64,000 nucleotides of DNA from an uncultured Draconibacterium sp. (GCF_963675585.1 NZ_OY776414.1:2893001-2957000), one strand, 5' to 3'; numbered from the stretch's first letter, positions 8,704-18,230 are shown. Numbers and translations are program-made. The notes: generated from the sequence alone by a model not told the origin.

Positions 8704-9783
8704 TTAGAATTCGATGGTCAGTTGAACCGGTTGCTGCTCATCTAACTCGTGAATAAAATTAGATAAGGTCAATCCCAACAAACGAATTCCTTTGTCGAAA
8801 CCACCTTCCAATTTCATCAGCTTTTTACTCTCAGCAATAAACAATGCCTTTGAATTGAAAAAACCGGAAAGCGTTTTGCTTCGGGTGTGTTGTTCAAAAT
8901 CAGCATATTTAAATTTCAATGTAAGTGTCTTGGCTTTCACATTCGAACGCTGAGACCGCTCCCACACTTTTCCGGCTATTTGCATAAGCTCCTTCTCCAA
9001 ATCCGCCATGCGAAAAAGGTCGTTTGAAAAGGTGTTCTCGGCTCCCACCGATTTTCTTTCGCGCGACGGTTGTACAACACGATCGTCTTCTCCGCGGCAT
9101 ATTCCATAATAATAACTACCTGCTTTACCAAACAAACGTACTAGTTCCAAACGGTCGATCTGTTTCAAATCGCGCCCATACCAAATCCCCATTTTATTTA
9201 GTTTTTCGGCAGTAACCTTACCAATTCCAAAAAACTTCCTCACCTCCAGATTATCAATAAACGCTTGGGCCCGATCAGGAGTAACCACAAAAATTCCGTT
9301 GGGTTTGTTGACATCAGACGCAACTTTTGCCAGAAATTTGTTGTACGAAACACCGGCGGAAGCAGTAAGCCCTGTTCGATCAAAAATTCGCTGTTTAATT
9401 TCCCTGGCAATTAATGTGGCCGATGGCTTTCCTTTTTTTACATAGGTAACATCCAAATAAGCCTCATCCAACGAAAGAGGCTCAACCAAGTCGGTATATT
9501 CTAAAAATAATTCGCGTATTTGATTCGATATTTCCTTGTAACGTTCGAAACGGTGTTTGACAAAAATAAGGTCGGGGCATTTCCGTTTTGCAACTTTCGA
9601 TGACATAGCAGATCGCACTCCGAATTTGCGTGCTTCGTAACTAGCTGCAGCCACTACCCCTCTTTCACTCGATCCTCCAACAGCAACCGGTTTCCCTCTC
9701 AATTCAGGATTATCAAGCTGCTCTACTGAAGCAAAGAATGCATCCATATCAATATGAATTATTTTTCTATTTAACTCTGCCAC
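8704..9783 (-). CDS. dinB: DNA polymerase IV (Y-family)
   Basis: 359 residues, standard for Pol IV. Palm motifs IIHIDMDAFFASVEQ (Asp12) and SLDEAYLDV (catalytic Asp/Glu near 104-105) are intact. The little-finger domain covers about residues 240-350. It is an error-prone translesion polymerase. The C-terminus ends QQPVQLTIEF, which could be a beta-clamp-binding tail. Its candidate promoter overlaps the terminator of the upstream OmpA-family gene. Confidence 0.96.
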   Translation of the reverse strand: MAELNRKIIHIDMDAFFASVEQLDNPELRGKPVAVGGSSERGVVAAASYEARKFGVRSAMSSKVAKRKCPDLIFVKHRFERYKEISNQIRELFLEYTDLVEPLSLDEAYLDVTYVKKGKPSATLIAREIKQRIFDRTGLTASAGVSYNKFLAKVASDVNKPNGIFVVTPDRAQAFIDNLEVRKFFGIGKVTAEKLNKMGIWYGRDLKQIDRLELVRLFGKAGSYYYGICRGEDDRVVQPSRERKSVGAENTFSNDLFRMADLEKELMQIAGKVWERSQRSNVKAKTLTLKFKYADFEQHTRSKTLSGFFNSKALFIAESKKLMKLEGGFDKGIRLLGLTLSNFIHELDEQQPVQLTIEF

Positions 9784-9799
9784 CGTACTTCCATTTTAG

Positions 9800-9833
9800 C
9801 AAAAATAACAACAAAAAAGCTGCTTTGTACAAA
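9800..9833 (-). promoter_or_regulatory. dinB: Candidate dinB promoter
   Basis: Minus strand: -7 TATTTTTG (9800-9807) and -33 TTTG (9830-9833), centre distance about 28 nt, close to the Bacteroidota consensus. The -33 element falls in the loop and arm of the upstream gene's terminator. Confidence 0.5.
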
Positions 9834-9846
9834 CAAAGCAGCTTTT
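9815..9846 (-). terminator. Terminator of the OmpA-family gene
   Basis: AAAAGCTGCTTTGT (9815-9828) and ACAAAGCAGCTTTT (9833-9846) form a perfect 14-bp stem with a 4-nt loop. On the minus strand it continues into a run of T. Confidence 0.85.
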
Positions 9847-9866
9847 CAGTCTAGTAGTAAATGTTC

Positions 9867-11417
9867 TTATTCACCATCCATTTCTAAAATCTTGAATTCC
9901 GTACGACGGTTCTGTCTGTGTTCAGCTTCCGAACAAGCAACACCATCGTCGCATTTATTTACCAATTCAGTTTCGCCGTAACCTTTGGCAATAATCCGTT
10001 CTTGTGCAATTCCCTTACTTACAATATAAGCAACTGCCGAATCAGATCTTTTCTGGCTCAAAACTTTATTGTAAGCATCGCTTCCACGGCAGTCAGTATG
10101 AGAACCTAACTCAACTTTCCAGTCCGGATTGTCATTCATCACTTTCACCAGCTTATCAAGTTCTACTTCTGATTCCGGCAAAATATCCCATTTGTCAAAG
10201 TCGTAATAAATGTTCTCCATCACAAATTTTTGACCAACAACCACCTTCTCAATCCATAAAGTATCGCGAATTACACCAAAAGGTTTACCAACTGTTGAAA
10301 TGGTTTTTGAATCGTTCATATATCCGTCCATGTCAGTTGCGAAAGTATACGTTTTGTCTTTTTCAAGTTCTTGTTTGAAGATCAATCCGGCCAACACCTT
10401 TAATACATTTCCGGCTGATATTCTGGCTCCTTGTACGGGTTGTTTCGTTTTTTTATCCATAACAACCAACTCCAGTTCGTATTTACCTTGTTTTTCGAGA
10501 ACAACTTTATAAATATCATCGTTGCCCACACCACCCGATTTATTTGATGTGTAGTAACCAATTTCTTCGTTTTTGTTGATTACAAAACCAAAATCATCAG
10601 CATCCGAATTTAGCTCTTCAATTTCAGTAACTGTTGTTCTGTTCTCTCCAAAAAGTCCAACATGATAAATATCCAAATCATCACCATTACCTTTACCGTT
10701 GGTAGAATAAATCAACATTTTATCTTTATAAATAAAGGGAAACATTTCATTTCCTTCGGTATTGATATCTTCTCCCATGTTAACCATTTCTCCCCATACA
10801 CCATTTGTACGAATGGTTCGGTAAATATCGGTACCCCCAAGTCCTTTACCCGAAATGTCAGATACAAAATACAAAGTGTCACCAGTTGATGTTACAGTTG
10901 GATGACCCACTGAATAAGTTGGATTGTTAAATGGCAACTCTCCGGTTTTCGTCCAAACACCATTCTGAAGTTTGGCAATAATTATTTTTAAACGGATATC
11001 TGCTTTCTGATAAACTTTATTCCGGACATCAGGATTATCAAAATTGCTTAAGGTAACAAACAGTTCTCCTGTTGCTTTACAGTAAGAGACAGGCCCGGCA
11101 TGATACCCTTTACTTTCATCGGCCAATTTAACCACTTTACTACCTGTTACATTTCCAGCTGCATCGGTTTTCACAGAAAATAAATTGTAATAAATTTCCT
11201 TATCCTTCCCTTCACCAAGTTTTGTAATTTCCTCATCGGTGAATGCTGAAAACCATAGTTCATCACCGACAAATGCAGGTCCATAGTCACTTTGAGAGGT
11301 ATTTAAATCAGTTTTTTCAACTTTTAATTTTACCATCTTCTCAAAGTAAACACAATCATTCTGAGCGCTCAATAACATAGGAAGTACTCCCAATAAAAAA
11401 AGTAATACTCTTTTCAT
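9867..11417 (-). CDS. OmpA-family protein with PD40/WD40-like propeller
   Basis: 516 residues. Signal peptide MKRVLLFLLGVLPMLLSAQ. Residues about 40-290 hold PD40-type repeats (DIYRTIRTNGVWGEMVNMG; the phrase DTLYFVSDISGKGLGGTDIY is typical), then a carboxypeptidase-regulatory-like segment (KTKQPVQGARIS). The OmpA C-terminal peptidoglycan-binding domain follows from about 395 (IYYDFDKWDILPESEVELD ... SHTDCRGSDAYN ... QNRRTEFKI). It probably links outer membrane and cell wall. It is monocistronic, with its own terminator. Confidence 0.9.
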   Translation of the reverse strand: MKRVLLFLLGVLPMLLSAQNDCVYFEKMVKLKVEKTDLNTSQSDYGPAFVGDELWFSAFTDEEITKLGEGKDKEIYYNLFSVKTDAAGNVTGSKVVKLADESKGYHAGPVSYCKATGELFVTLSNFDNPDVRNKVYQKADIRLKIIIAKLQNGVWTKTGELPFNNPTYSVGHPTVTSTGDTLYFVSDISGKGLGGTDIYRTIRTNGVWGEMVNMGEDINTEGNEMFPFIYKDKMLIYSTNGKGNGDDLDIYHVGLFGENRTTVTEIEELNSDADDFGFVINKNEEIGYYTSNKSGGVGNDDIYKVVLEKQGKYELELVVMDKKTKQPVQGARISAGNVLKVLAGLIFKQELEKDKTYTFATDMDGYMNDSKTISTVGKPFGVIRDTLWIEKVVVGQKFVMENIYYDFDKWDILPESEVELDKLVKVMNDNPDWKVELGSHTDCRGSDAYNKVLSQKRSDSAVAYIVSKGIAQERIIAKGYGETELVNKCDDGVACSEAEHRQNRRTEFKILEMDGE

Positions 11418-11566
11418 AATATTCTGAATTTAGGATTTTTAATGACTTAATAACATAAACAAATATTAAGTAAGCTATAATGCTTCTTAATACGACCCTT
11501 ATTTTTCTTATGCAAAATTTTGATTTGCATTTAGAGTCACCAAGTTAGCGCATTTCAGTTAATTAG

Positions 11567-12982
11567 TCAAGCCTTTTTTGTTAGCAATACCACATTTTCC
11601 ACGTGATGTGTGTGTGGAAACATGTCAACTGGTCTGATTTTCTCAATTTGGTAAAATTCGTCCATAATTGCAATATCCCTCGCCTGAGTAGCAGGATTAC
11701 AACTTACGTAAACAATTCTGTCAGGTGCTATCTTTAAAATGGTTTGAATTACATCGGCATGCATTCCTGCCCGGGGCGGGTCGGTTATAATAACCTCAGG
11801 ACTGCCATGTTTTTTAACAAAACGGTCATCCAAAACATCTTTCATATCGCCGGCAAAAAAGGAAGTATTATTAATGCCATTCAAATCTGAGTTTACTTTT
11901 GCATCTTCAATTGCTTCCGGCACATATTCAATGCCTACTACTTTTTTTGCACTTTTTGCCACAAAGTTTGCTATAGTGCCAGTTCCGGTATACAAATCAT
12001 ATACTGTTTCTTCCCCGGTTAGCTGAGCAAAATCTCGTGCAACTTTATATAAGTTATATGCCTGGTCAGAATTGGTCTGATAAAAACTTTTAGGTCCGAT
12101 TTTAAATTGTAATCCTTCCATTTCTTCCAAGATATACTCACGACCACTAAATAGTTCAATTTTCTGATCGGTTATCGTATCATTTCCTTTTGGATTAATT
12201 ACATATAATAAAGAAGTAATTTCGGGGAACTCATTTTTCACCGCCCCAAGTAAGGCAATTCGTTTTTCCGCATCTTCATGATAAAAGGTTACAATCAACA
12301 TTGTTTCACCTGTTGAACTGGTCCGTATGATTAACGTTCGCAGAAAACCTTTTTGCTCCTTGATGTCAAAAAACCGAAGTTTGTTATTAGTTGCATACTC
12401 ATAAATAAAATTTCTGATTTTATTTGAAGGCTCAGGCTGTAACCAGCATTTATTAATTCTTATAACCTTGTCAAATAATCCAGGCACATGAAATCCCAAT
12501 GCATCAGGTTTTACTATTTCCTGCCCTTTAGCCACTTCATCATAAGTCAACCATCTTTTATTCGAAAACGTAAACTCCAGTTTGTTTCGGTAGAAGGTAT
12601 TTTCGGCAGAACCTAAAATCGGCATCATTTCAGGTAATTCTATTTTTCCTATGCGTTTAAGTTGGTCGCCTACCTGCTTTTGTTTGTAGTACAACTGTTT
12701 TTCGTAAGGCAGCATTTGCCACTTACATCCGCCACAGACTCCAAAATGTTCACAAAAAGCATCAATTCTATCTTTACTATATTCCTTATAACCTTTTATA
12801 AAGGCTTCCTGGTATCTTTTTCTCTTTTTTGTCACCTGCAAATCAACCACATCTCCGGGAATAGCCATCTTCGTAAATACAACCATTTCTCCTACTTTGG
12901 CAACAGCTTTGCCTTCTGCTCCAATATCTTCGATAGTTACGTTTTCGTAAAACGGTTTTTTTCTATTTCTTGCCACTTTCAA
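11567..12982 (-). CDS. rlmD: 23S rRNA (uracil-C5)-methyltransferase, RlmD/TrmA family
   Basis: 471 residues. An N-terminal TRAM domain (NVTIEDIGAEGKAVAKVG ... PGDVVDLQV) is followed by three Fe-S cysteines C77-x5-C83-x2-C86 and the SAM-binding motif YDLYTGTGTIA (about 325-335). The catalytic motif VSCNPATQARDI lies near the C-terminus. It transfers a methyl group to a uracil in 23S rRNA. Bacteroidota carry more than one RlmD/RlmCD-like enzyme, so the exact position modified is not certain. Confidence 0.88.
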   Translation of the reverse strand: MKVARNRKKPFYENVTIEDIGAEGKAVAKVGEMVVFTKMAIPGDVVDLQVTKKRKRYQEAFIKGYKEYSKDRIDAFCEHFGVCGGCKWQMLPYEKQLYYKQKQVGDQLKRIGKIELPEMMPILGSAENTFYRNKLEFTFSNKRWLTYDEVAKGQEIVKPDALGFHVPGLFDKVIRINKCWLQPEPSNKIRNFIYEYATNNKLRFFDIKEQKGFLRTLIIRTSSTGETMLIVTFYHEDAEKRIALLGAVKNEFPEITSLLYVINPKGNDTITDQKIELFSGREYILEEMEGLQFKIGPKSFYQTNSDQAYNLYKVARDFAQLTGEETVYDLYTGTGTIANFVAKSAKKVVGIEYVPEAIEDAKVNSDLNGINNTSFFAGDMKDVLDDRFVKKHGSPEVIITDPPRAGMHADVIQTILKIAPDRIVYVSCNPATQARDIAIMDEFYQIEKIRPVDMFPHTHHVENVVLLTKKA

Positions 12983-12990
12983 TTTTTTTG

Positions 12991-12998
12991 CAAATATA
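12991..12998 (-). promoter_or_regulatory. rlmD: Candidate rlmD -7 element
   Basis: Minus strand TATATTTG matches TAnnTTTG and lies 9 nt upstream of the ATG, implying a very short leader. The best -33 candidate (TTTG, 13027-13030) is farther away than ideal. Confidence 0.4.
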
Positions 12999-13198
12999 AT
13001 CCAATATTACAGATAGCCTCATATAGCAAAACGGTATCGATTCCCAAATAAAAATTGATTTTCCCATTATGGGAAAACGATGCTAATTCACTTACACAAA
13101 AGCAATTTTATGTTTCATAAAGCTTTTCTAGATAAATCATTTCCCTATATTTGCTCATGATTTAATGGTTGGTTTTATTTTCAATAAGTAAAACTTAA

Positions 13199-13325
13199 AA
13201 GGGGGAAGCGACTTCTGTATTTATGATTGGTTTTGTGTTTAGGGGTTTGTAAATTATCAATCATCTTCAAAAAGCGTCCATAGAGCTTTCCCCTTCCTTT
13301 TTTTACCCGAGAGGGTATTTTTTTT
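13199..13325 (+). ncRNA. Candidate structured small RNA (6S-like) with intrinsic terminator
   Basis: This fills most of the 405-bp gap between rlmD and the ABC-F gene. AAGGGGGAAGC (13199-13209) can pair over 11 positions with GCTTTCCCCTT (13285-13295). A distal hairpin forms from ATGATTG and CAATCAT further in, leaving a large, poorly paired bubble between the two stems. That closing stem, bubble and apical hairpin is the general plan of 6S RNA. A TACCC-GAGA-GGGTA hairpin with T8 (13304-13325) ends it. A -7 match TATATTTG lies at 13146-13153, so the transcript could start near 13160. The 6S identity is inference; the terminator and stems are seen. Confidence 0.45.
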
Positions 13326-13362
13326 GTCTGTACTTTTCCGTTTCATGTCAACCTTTAATAAT

Positions 13363-13370
13363 TATCTTTG
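13363..13370 (+). promoter_or_regulatory. Candidate promoter of the ABC-F/rlmB pair
   Basis: TATCTTTG matches the -7 consensus TAnnTTTG exactly, 17 nt before the ATG. No clear -33 TTTG is seen. Confidence 0.5.
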
Positions 13371-13387
13371 CACAATTTTGGGAATAA

Positions 13388-15334
13388 ATGATTTCATTAG
13401 ATAAAATAAATTTAAGCTTCGGAGGCTTTGAACTTTTTAAAGACATTAGCTTTTTAATTAATCCAAAGGACAGAATTGGTCTAATTGGGAAAAATGGTGC
13501 CGGCAAAACAACTTTATTGAAAGTAGTTACCGGAAAAGAAAATCCGACATCGGGCAATGTAAGTATCCCGAAAGATGTTTCTGTAGGCTACCTGCCGCAA
13601 CAAATGAAACTTACTGATACAAGAACGCTCAAGGAAGAGACCACACTTGCGTTTGAGGAGCTTCTTGAACTGGATAAAAAAATAGCAAAACTTAATACCG
13701 CAATTGCAGAAAGTGACGATTACCATTCGGATGAATACTTAAAGAAACTGGATTTGGTAAACGAACTTCACGAACGCTATCAGCTATTGGGAGGCGACAA
13801 CTACGAAGCAGAACTGGAACAAACTCTTCTTGGCCTTGGTTTCGAACGCAGCGACTTTAATCGAATGACTTCGGAATTTAGCGGAGGATGGAGAATGCGT
13901 GTTGAACTAGCCAAACTACTCTTAAAAAAACCGGATGTATTTCTTTTGGATGAGCCAACCAACCACCTAGATATAGAATCAATTCAATGGCTAGAAGATT
14001 TTTTGAAAACATATGGTGGTGCTGTTGTGTTGGTTTCGCACGACAGAACATTTTTAGATGCTGTTTGCAACAGAACAATCGAAATTTCGCTCGGAAAAGC
14101 AATTGATCAGAAAATGAACTATTCGAAGTTTGTTGTCTGGAAAGAAGAACAAAAGGAAGTAAACCTCGCTGCGTATCGAAATCAACAAAAAATGATTGAG
14201 GATACTGAGCAATTTATCCAACGTTTTAGATACAAAGCCAGCAAAGCAGTACAAGTTCAGTCAAGAATAAAACAACTTGAAAAATTAGAGCGGCTGGAAA
14301 TAGAAGAAGAGGATAATGCAGCATTAAAACTGAATTTCCCTCCTGCCCCGCGCTCAGGAAGAGTAATCGTTGAAGCAAAAAATATTAGCAAATCGTACGG
14401 CGATCTTTTGGTTTTGGAAGACATTGACCTTACGATTGAAAATGGAGAAAAGGTTGCTTTTATCGGACGAAACGGAGAAGGAAAAACAACCCTGGCACGC
14501 ATTATAATGAACGAGCTGGAACACAAAGGAAATATGCAGCTTGGTCACAATGTTAAAGTAGGTTATTTTGCACAAAACCAGGCACAACTGTTAAACGACG
14601 AACTCACCATATTTGAAACAATTGACGAAATAGCGGTGGGCGACATTAGAACTAAAATTCGCGATATTCTGGCGGCCTTTCTTTTTAGAGGCGAAGACAT
14701 TGACAAAAAAGTGAAGGTGCTAAGCGGTGGGGAGAAATCGAGACTAGCTATGATTAAGCTAATGCTTGAGCCGGTTAACTTCCTTATTTTAGATGAGCCA
14801 ACAAACCACCTGGACATGCGATCGAAAGAGATACTTAAAAATGCGTTGGCCAATTTTACAGGTACCGTGCTTGTTGTTTCACACGACCGCGATTTTCTTG
14901 ATGGTTTGGTAAATTGCATTTACGAATTCAGAAATAGAAAAGCAAAACAACATCTGGGAGGCATTTTCGATTTTTTATACCGAAAAAAAATAGATTCGTT
15001 AAAAGAAATTGAAGCAAAAAACAATGCAGCCAGAGCGGAAAAACAGGAATCGAAGGTAAAGTCGAATAATGAGCTTACCTTTGAAGAGCGTAAAGAAATT
15101 AGTAAAACCATTGCTCGCCTGGAAAAAAAGGTTTTACAAACTGAAGAAAGAATTGCAGACCTGGAAGCAGAAATAGAAGAAATGGACAAATTACTATCGT
15201 CGGCTGAACAATTAGACGACCACTCTATTTTTGAAAATTACGAAAAAAGAAAAATTGAGCTGGAAGAAGTGATGCAAGACTGGGAAACAGAACATGAAGA
15301 ATTGGAAAGCTGGAAAATAAAAAAAACCTGGTAG
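13388..15334 (+). CDS. ABC-F family ATP-binding protein
   Basis: 648 residues with two ABC ATPase domains and no membrane segments. Domain 1: Walker A GKNGAGKTTLLK (about 36-47), signature FSGGWRMRVELAK, Walker B VFLLDEPTNHLD. Domain 2: GRNGEGKTTLAR (about 358-369), LSGGEKSRLAM, FLILDEPTNHLD. A charged linker joins them and a C-terminal coiled coil (about 560-648) resembles Uup. ABC-F proteins act on the ribosome or in DNA transactions, not in transport. The rlmB start lies 1 nt after its stop, so the two are translationally coupled. Confidence 0.92.
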   Translation: MISLDKINLSFGGFELFKDISFLINPKDRIGLIGKNGAGKTTLLKVVTGKENPTSGNVSIPKDVSVGYLPQQMKLTDTRTLKEETTLAFEELLELDKKIAKLNTAIAESDDYHSDEYLKKLDLVNELHERYQLLGGDNYEAELEQTLLGLGFERSDFNRMTSEFSGGWRMRVELAKLLLKKPDVFLLDEPTNHLDIESIQWLEDFLKTYGGAVVLVSHDRTFLDAVCNRTIEISLGKAIDQKMNYSKFVVWKEEQKEVNLAAYRNQQKMIEDTEQFIQRFRYKASKAVQVQSRIKQLEKLERLEIEEEDNAALKLNFPPAPRSGRVIVEAKNISKSYGDLLVLEDIDLTIENGEKVAFIGRNGEGKTTLARIIMNELEHKGNMQLGHNVKVGYFAQNQAQLLNDELTIFETIDEIAVGDIRTKIRDILAAFLFRGEDIDKKVKVLSGGEKSRLAMIKLMLEPVNFLILDEPTNHLDMRSKEILKNALANFTGTVLVVSHDRDFLDGLVNCIYEFRNRKAKQHLGGIFDFLYRKKIDSLKEIEAKNNAARAEKQESKVKSNNELTFEERKEISKTIARLEKKVLQTEERIADLEAEIEEMDKLLSSAEQLDDHSIFENYEKRKIELEEVMQDWETEHEELESWKIKKTW

Positions 15335-15335
15335 T

Positions 15336-16070
15336 ATGAACAAAGAAGATTTTGTTTTTGGAACAAGAGCTGTTATCGAAGCAATTAAAAACGGCAAAAC
15401 AATTGATAGAATCCTTATAAAAAAGGGACTAAGCAACGAATTATTTCACGAATTAAACGACCTGATTAAAGAGAACAGAATTAACGTTCAATATGTTCCT
15501 GTGGAAAAAATCAATCGCGTTACCCGTAAAAACCACCAGGGAGTACTCGCATTTATTTCACCCGTTGAATTCGACAACATTGAAACGCTGCTACCCGGAA
15601 TTTTCGAACAAGGCAAAACTCCATTACTATTGATTCTCGATCAGATTACCGATGTTCGGAATTTTGGAGCAATTACTCGATCGGCCGAATGTGCCGGTGT
15701 TCAGGCAATTATTATTCCTGAAAAAGGGATGGCTCGTATTGGTGGCGATGCAATTAAAACATCAGCAGGCGCAATACATCACATTCCTATTTGCAGAGTA
15801 AATAACCTCTACTCAACGGTCCAATTCTTAAAAGACTCAGGCATTTACATTGTGGCTGCCACCGAAAAGGGAGACAAACTATACACCGAAGCGCAACTCA
15901 ATGTTCCACTGGGAATTGTAATGGGATCAGAAGATACAGGTATATCTGCACAAATTTTGAAAATTGCTGACGAACAATTAAAAATTCCAATACTGGGCGA
16001 AATTGAATCACTAAATGTTTCAGTTTCGGCTGCACTTATGATTTACGAAGCTGTGAGGCAACGAAATTAG
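15336..16070 (+). CDS. rlmB: 23S rRNA (guanosine-2'-O)-methyltransferase, SpoU/TrmH family
   Basis: 244 residues. An N-terminal substrate-binding domain (VFGTRAVIEAIKNGKTIDRILI) precedes the SPOUT knot. Motifs LILDQITDVRNFGAITRSAE, IVMGSEDTGIS and IESLNVSVSAALMIYEAVRQR are characteristic. It methylates a ribose in 23S rRNA. It starts directly after the ABC-F gene. Its stop codon overlaps that of the convergent Lrp gene by 4 nt. Confidence 0.92.
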   Translation: MNKEDFVFGTRAVIEAIKNGKTIDRILIKKGLSNELFHELNDLIKENRINVQYVPVEKINRVTRKNHQGVLAFISPVEFDNIETLLPGIFEQGKTPLLLILDQITDVRNFGAITRSAECAGVQAIIIPEKGMARIGGDAIKTSAGAIHHIPICRVNNLYSTVQFLKDSGIYIVAATEKGDKLYTEAQLNVPLGIVMGSEDTGISAQILKIADEQLKIPILGEIESLNVSVSAALMIYEAVRQRN

Positions 16071-16534
16071 GCATTTACAGGGATTGTCCTTTTAAATGAT
16101 TCTTCTAATGAAATAAAAGTTTCGGTACTGGCTACTCCTTCAATTTTCTGGATCTGCCCGCTCAAAACAAATTTCAGATGCTCGTTGTCTTTGGCATATA
16201 CTTTTACAAAAATTGCATATGCACCGGTAGTATAATGGCATTCAACAATTTCAGGAATTTTCTCAAGTTCTTTTACTACTTCAGTAAACATACCCCCTTT
16301 TTCGAGGAAGATACCAATGTAAGTACACGTTTTAAACTCAACTTTTTTAGGATTAATGTGATAACCGGATCCAACAATTACTTCAAGTTCCACCATACGA
16401 TTAACTCGCTGATGAACCGCAGCTCTTGAAATCCCTACCTCTTTTGCCACATCTTTAAACGGAATTCTTGCATTTTTAGTAATTATATCAAGAATTTTTA
16501 AATCCCAGTCATCTAAATTATTCCTTAGTGTCAT
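16067..16534 (-). CDS. Lrp/AsnC-family transcriptional regulator (paralog 1)
   Basis: 155 residues: an N-terminal HTH (DDWDLKILDIITKNARIPFKDVAKEVGISRAAVHQRV) and a C-terminal RAM ligand-binding domain. It is clearly paralogous to the regulator on the other side of amt: both share ITKNARIPF and ECHYTTGAYAIFVK. Lrp proteins sense amino acids. Its position suggests control of ammonium uptake or a related nitrogen response (inference). A well-formed promoter lies just upstream. Confidence 0.92.
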   Translation of the reverse strand: MTLRNNLDDWDLKILDIITKNARIPFKDVAKEVGISRAAVHQRVNRMVELEVIVGSGYHINPKKVEFKTCTYIGIFLEKGGMFTEVVKELEKIPEIVECHYTTGAYAIFVKVYAKDNEHLKFVLSGQIQKIEGVASTETFISLEESFKRTIPVNA

Positions 16535-16551
16535 GCCTTACAATTTTCCAT

Positions 16552-16582
16552 CAAAAATATCAAAAAACAAGCATTAATTCAA
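16552..16582 (-). promoter_or_regulatory. Promoter of Lrp paralog 1
   Basis: Minus strand: -7 TATTTTTG (16552-16559) and -33 TTG (16580-16582), centres about 25.5 nt apart, as in the Bacteroidota consensus. Predicted start is about 14 nt before the ATG. Confidence 0.6.
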
Positions 16583-16783
16583 GTTTACCTCTGTGTAAAA
16601 ACAAAAAAGTAACAAAATGAAAACAATACTACCAATTACAGCCAAAAATCCATTTTTATTATCAATTTGTTAAATATTTTGCATTTTAACTTTCACTTTT
16701 CTATGTTTTTGGCTTAATATTCTGTGTTTTTATATATTTAACCTTTATATTTATCATTCAGACAGCGATAAATAAATTTAAAT

Positions 16784-18211
16784 ATGAATAAGACAGCAAA
16801 GGCTGGGTTATTTCTGCAAGAAAAAATACATGCTTTCAGAAATAATTCTCAACCTAATTTGTTGTTGCAAAATTACAGACAGATGAAAAACACAGGAAGT
16901 TGGTGGTTTCTATTAGCCTTATTAATTATTGTAGCTTTTCTTGGAGTTATAATTCCGACTAGTTTAGGAGTACAGGATTTTTCGAACATCGATACTGGCG
17001 ACACAGCATGGATGTTAACTGCAACAGGTCTCGTACTGTTAATGACCCCGGGACTTGCCTTCTTTTATGGAGGGATGACTCAATCGCGAAACATTATCTC
17101 AACCATGTTACAAAGTTTTATTGCCATGGGAATTGTTAGTGTTTTGTGGGTTGTAGTAGGTTTTAGTATTGCTTTTGGCGAAAGTATTGGTGGCGAGGGA
17201 TACGGATTATTCGGTAATCCACTTACATACTTTATGTTTCGGGGCGTTGGTGGAGGCACCCATCCCGATTTTGCACCAACATTCCCATTTGCTGTTTTCG
17301 CAATGTTTCAGTTAAAATTTGCCATAATTACTCCGGCTCTTATCACCGGATCTTTTGCTGGTCGTGTTCGATTTAGAGCATACATGTTATTTATGGTATT
17401 ATTTATATTATTTATATATGCACCTCTGGCGCACTGGACCTGGCATCCAAATGGATTCCTGAGAAACTGGGGTGTACTCGATTTTGCGGGCGGCACAGTA
17501 GTTCACATGTCGGCAGGTTTTGCAGCCTTGGCCGGAGCGATGTTCTTAGGACGCAGAAAAGATGCCAACAAAGAAATCAAACCTGCCAATATTCCTTACA
17601 TCCTGTTGGGAGCAGGAATGCTTTGGTTTGGATGGTTTGGATTTAATGCCGGATCAGCACTGGCAGCGGATGCTGTTGCAGCCTCTGCACTTGTAAACAC
17701 AAACACTGCTTCTGCAGCTGCCATGTTAACATGGATATTCTTCGATGCCGCGCAGGGGAAAAAACCATCGGCAATTGGAGCAGCAATTGGTTTGGTGGTT
17801 GGATTGGTTGCCATCACACCTGCGGCTGGTTTTGTGAATGTTGGATCGAGTATTTTTATTGGAGTTATTGCTGCACTTATAAGCAACTACGCCATCACAC
17901 TGCGCACCAAATCAAAACTCGACGATACTTTGGATGTATTCCCGGCACACGGGATGGGAGGAATTGTAGGTATGTTGTTAACTGCCGTTTTTGCGAACGA
18001 AGTTGGATTAATTCATGGAGAAACAACTACATTCCTGTTTCATCTACTGGCACTTGTAATTGTTGGAGTATTCACCTTTGGAGGTTCGTTACTGATGTAC
18101 AAAATTACTGATATGATTATCCCAATGCGTATTTCTCCTCATGGAGAGAAAATTGGTTTGGACATTAGCCAACACGATGAATCGTACAATTTTGTTTATT
18201 CGGAGGAATAA
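16784..18211 (+). CDS. amt: Ammonium transporter (Amt family)
   Basis: 475 residues with about 11 membrane segments. Typical elements: TPGLAFFYGGMTQSRNIISTM, SVLWVVVGFSIAFGE, HWTWHPNGFLRNWG, GTVVHMSAGFAALAGA and LLGAGMLWFGWFGFNAGSALAAD. It moves ammonium into the cell. The first 33 residues are unusual for the family; Met34 (MKNTGSWW, about 16883) is an alternative start just before the first hydrophobic segment. No glnK/PII gene is adjacent; instead the gene lies between two Lrp paralogs, both pointing at it. Confidence 0.95.
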   Translation: MNKTAKAGLFLQEKIHAFRNNSQPNLLLQNYRQMKNTGSWWFLLALLIIVAFLGVIIPTSLGVQDFSNIDTGDTAWMLTATGLVLLMTPGLAFFYGGMTQSRNIISTMLQSFIAMGIVSVLWVVVGFSIAFGESIGGEGYGLFGNPLTYFMFRGVGGGTHPDFAPTFPFAVFAMFQLKFAIITPALITGSFAGRVRFRAYMLFMVLFILFIYAPLAHWTWHPNGFLRNWGVLDFAGGTVVHMSAGFAALAGAMFLGRRKDANKEIKPANIPYILLGAGMLWFGWFGFNAGSALAADAVAASALVNTNTASAAAMLTWIFFDAAQGKKPSAIGAAIGLVVGLVAITPAAGFVNVGSSIFIGVIAALISNYAITLRTKSKLDDTLDVFPAHGMGGIVGMLLTAVFANEVGLIHGETTTFLFHLLALVIVGVFTFGGSLLMYKITDMIIPMRISPHGEKIGLDISQHDESYNFVYSEE

Positions 18212-18230
18212 AAAGAAGGAAAAATGATAA

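Noticed and set aside
12662-13051. A 129-residue plus-strand ORF across the start of rlmD
   Set aside because: It is antisense to rlmD with low-complexity Phe/Ser-rich sequence; a shadow ORF.
16535-16783. Sigma-54 promoter upstream of amt
   Set aside because: TTGTTAAATATTTTGCA has the -12 TTGCA and one -24 G but lacks the second G; a single imperfect match in A/T-rich DNA is not convincing.
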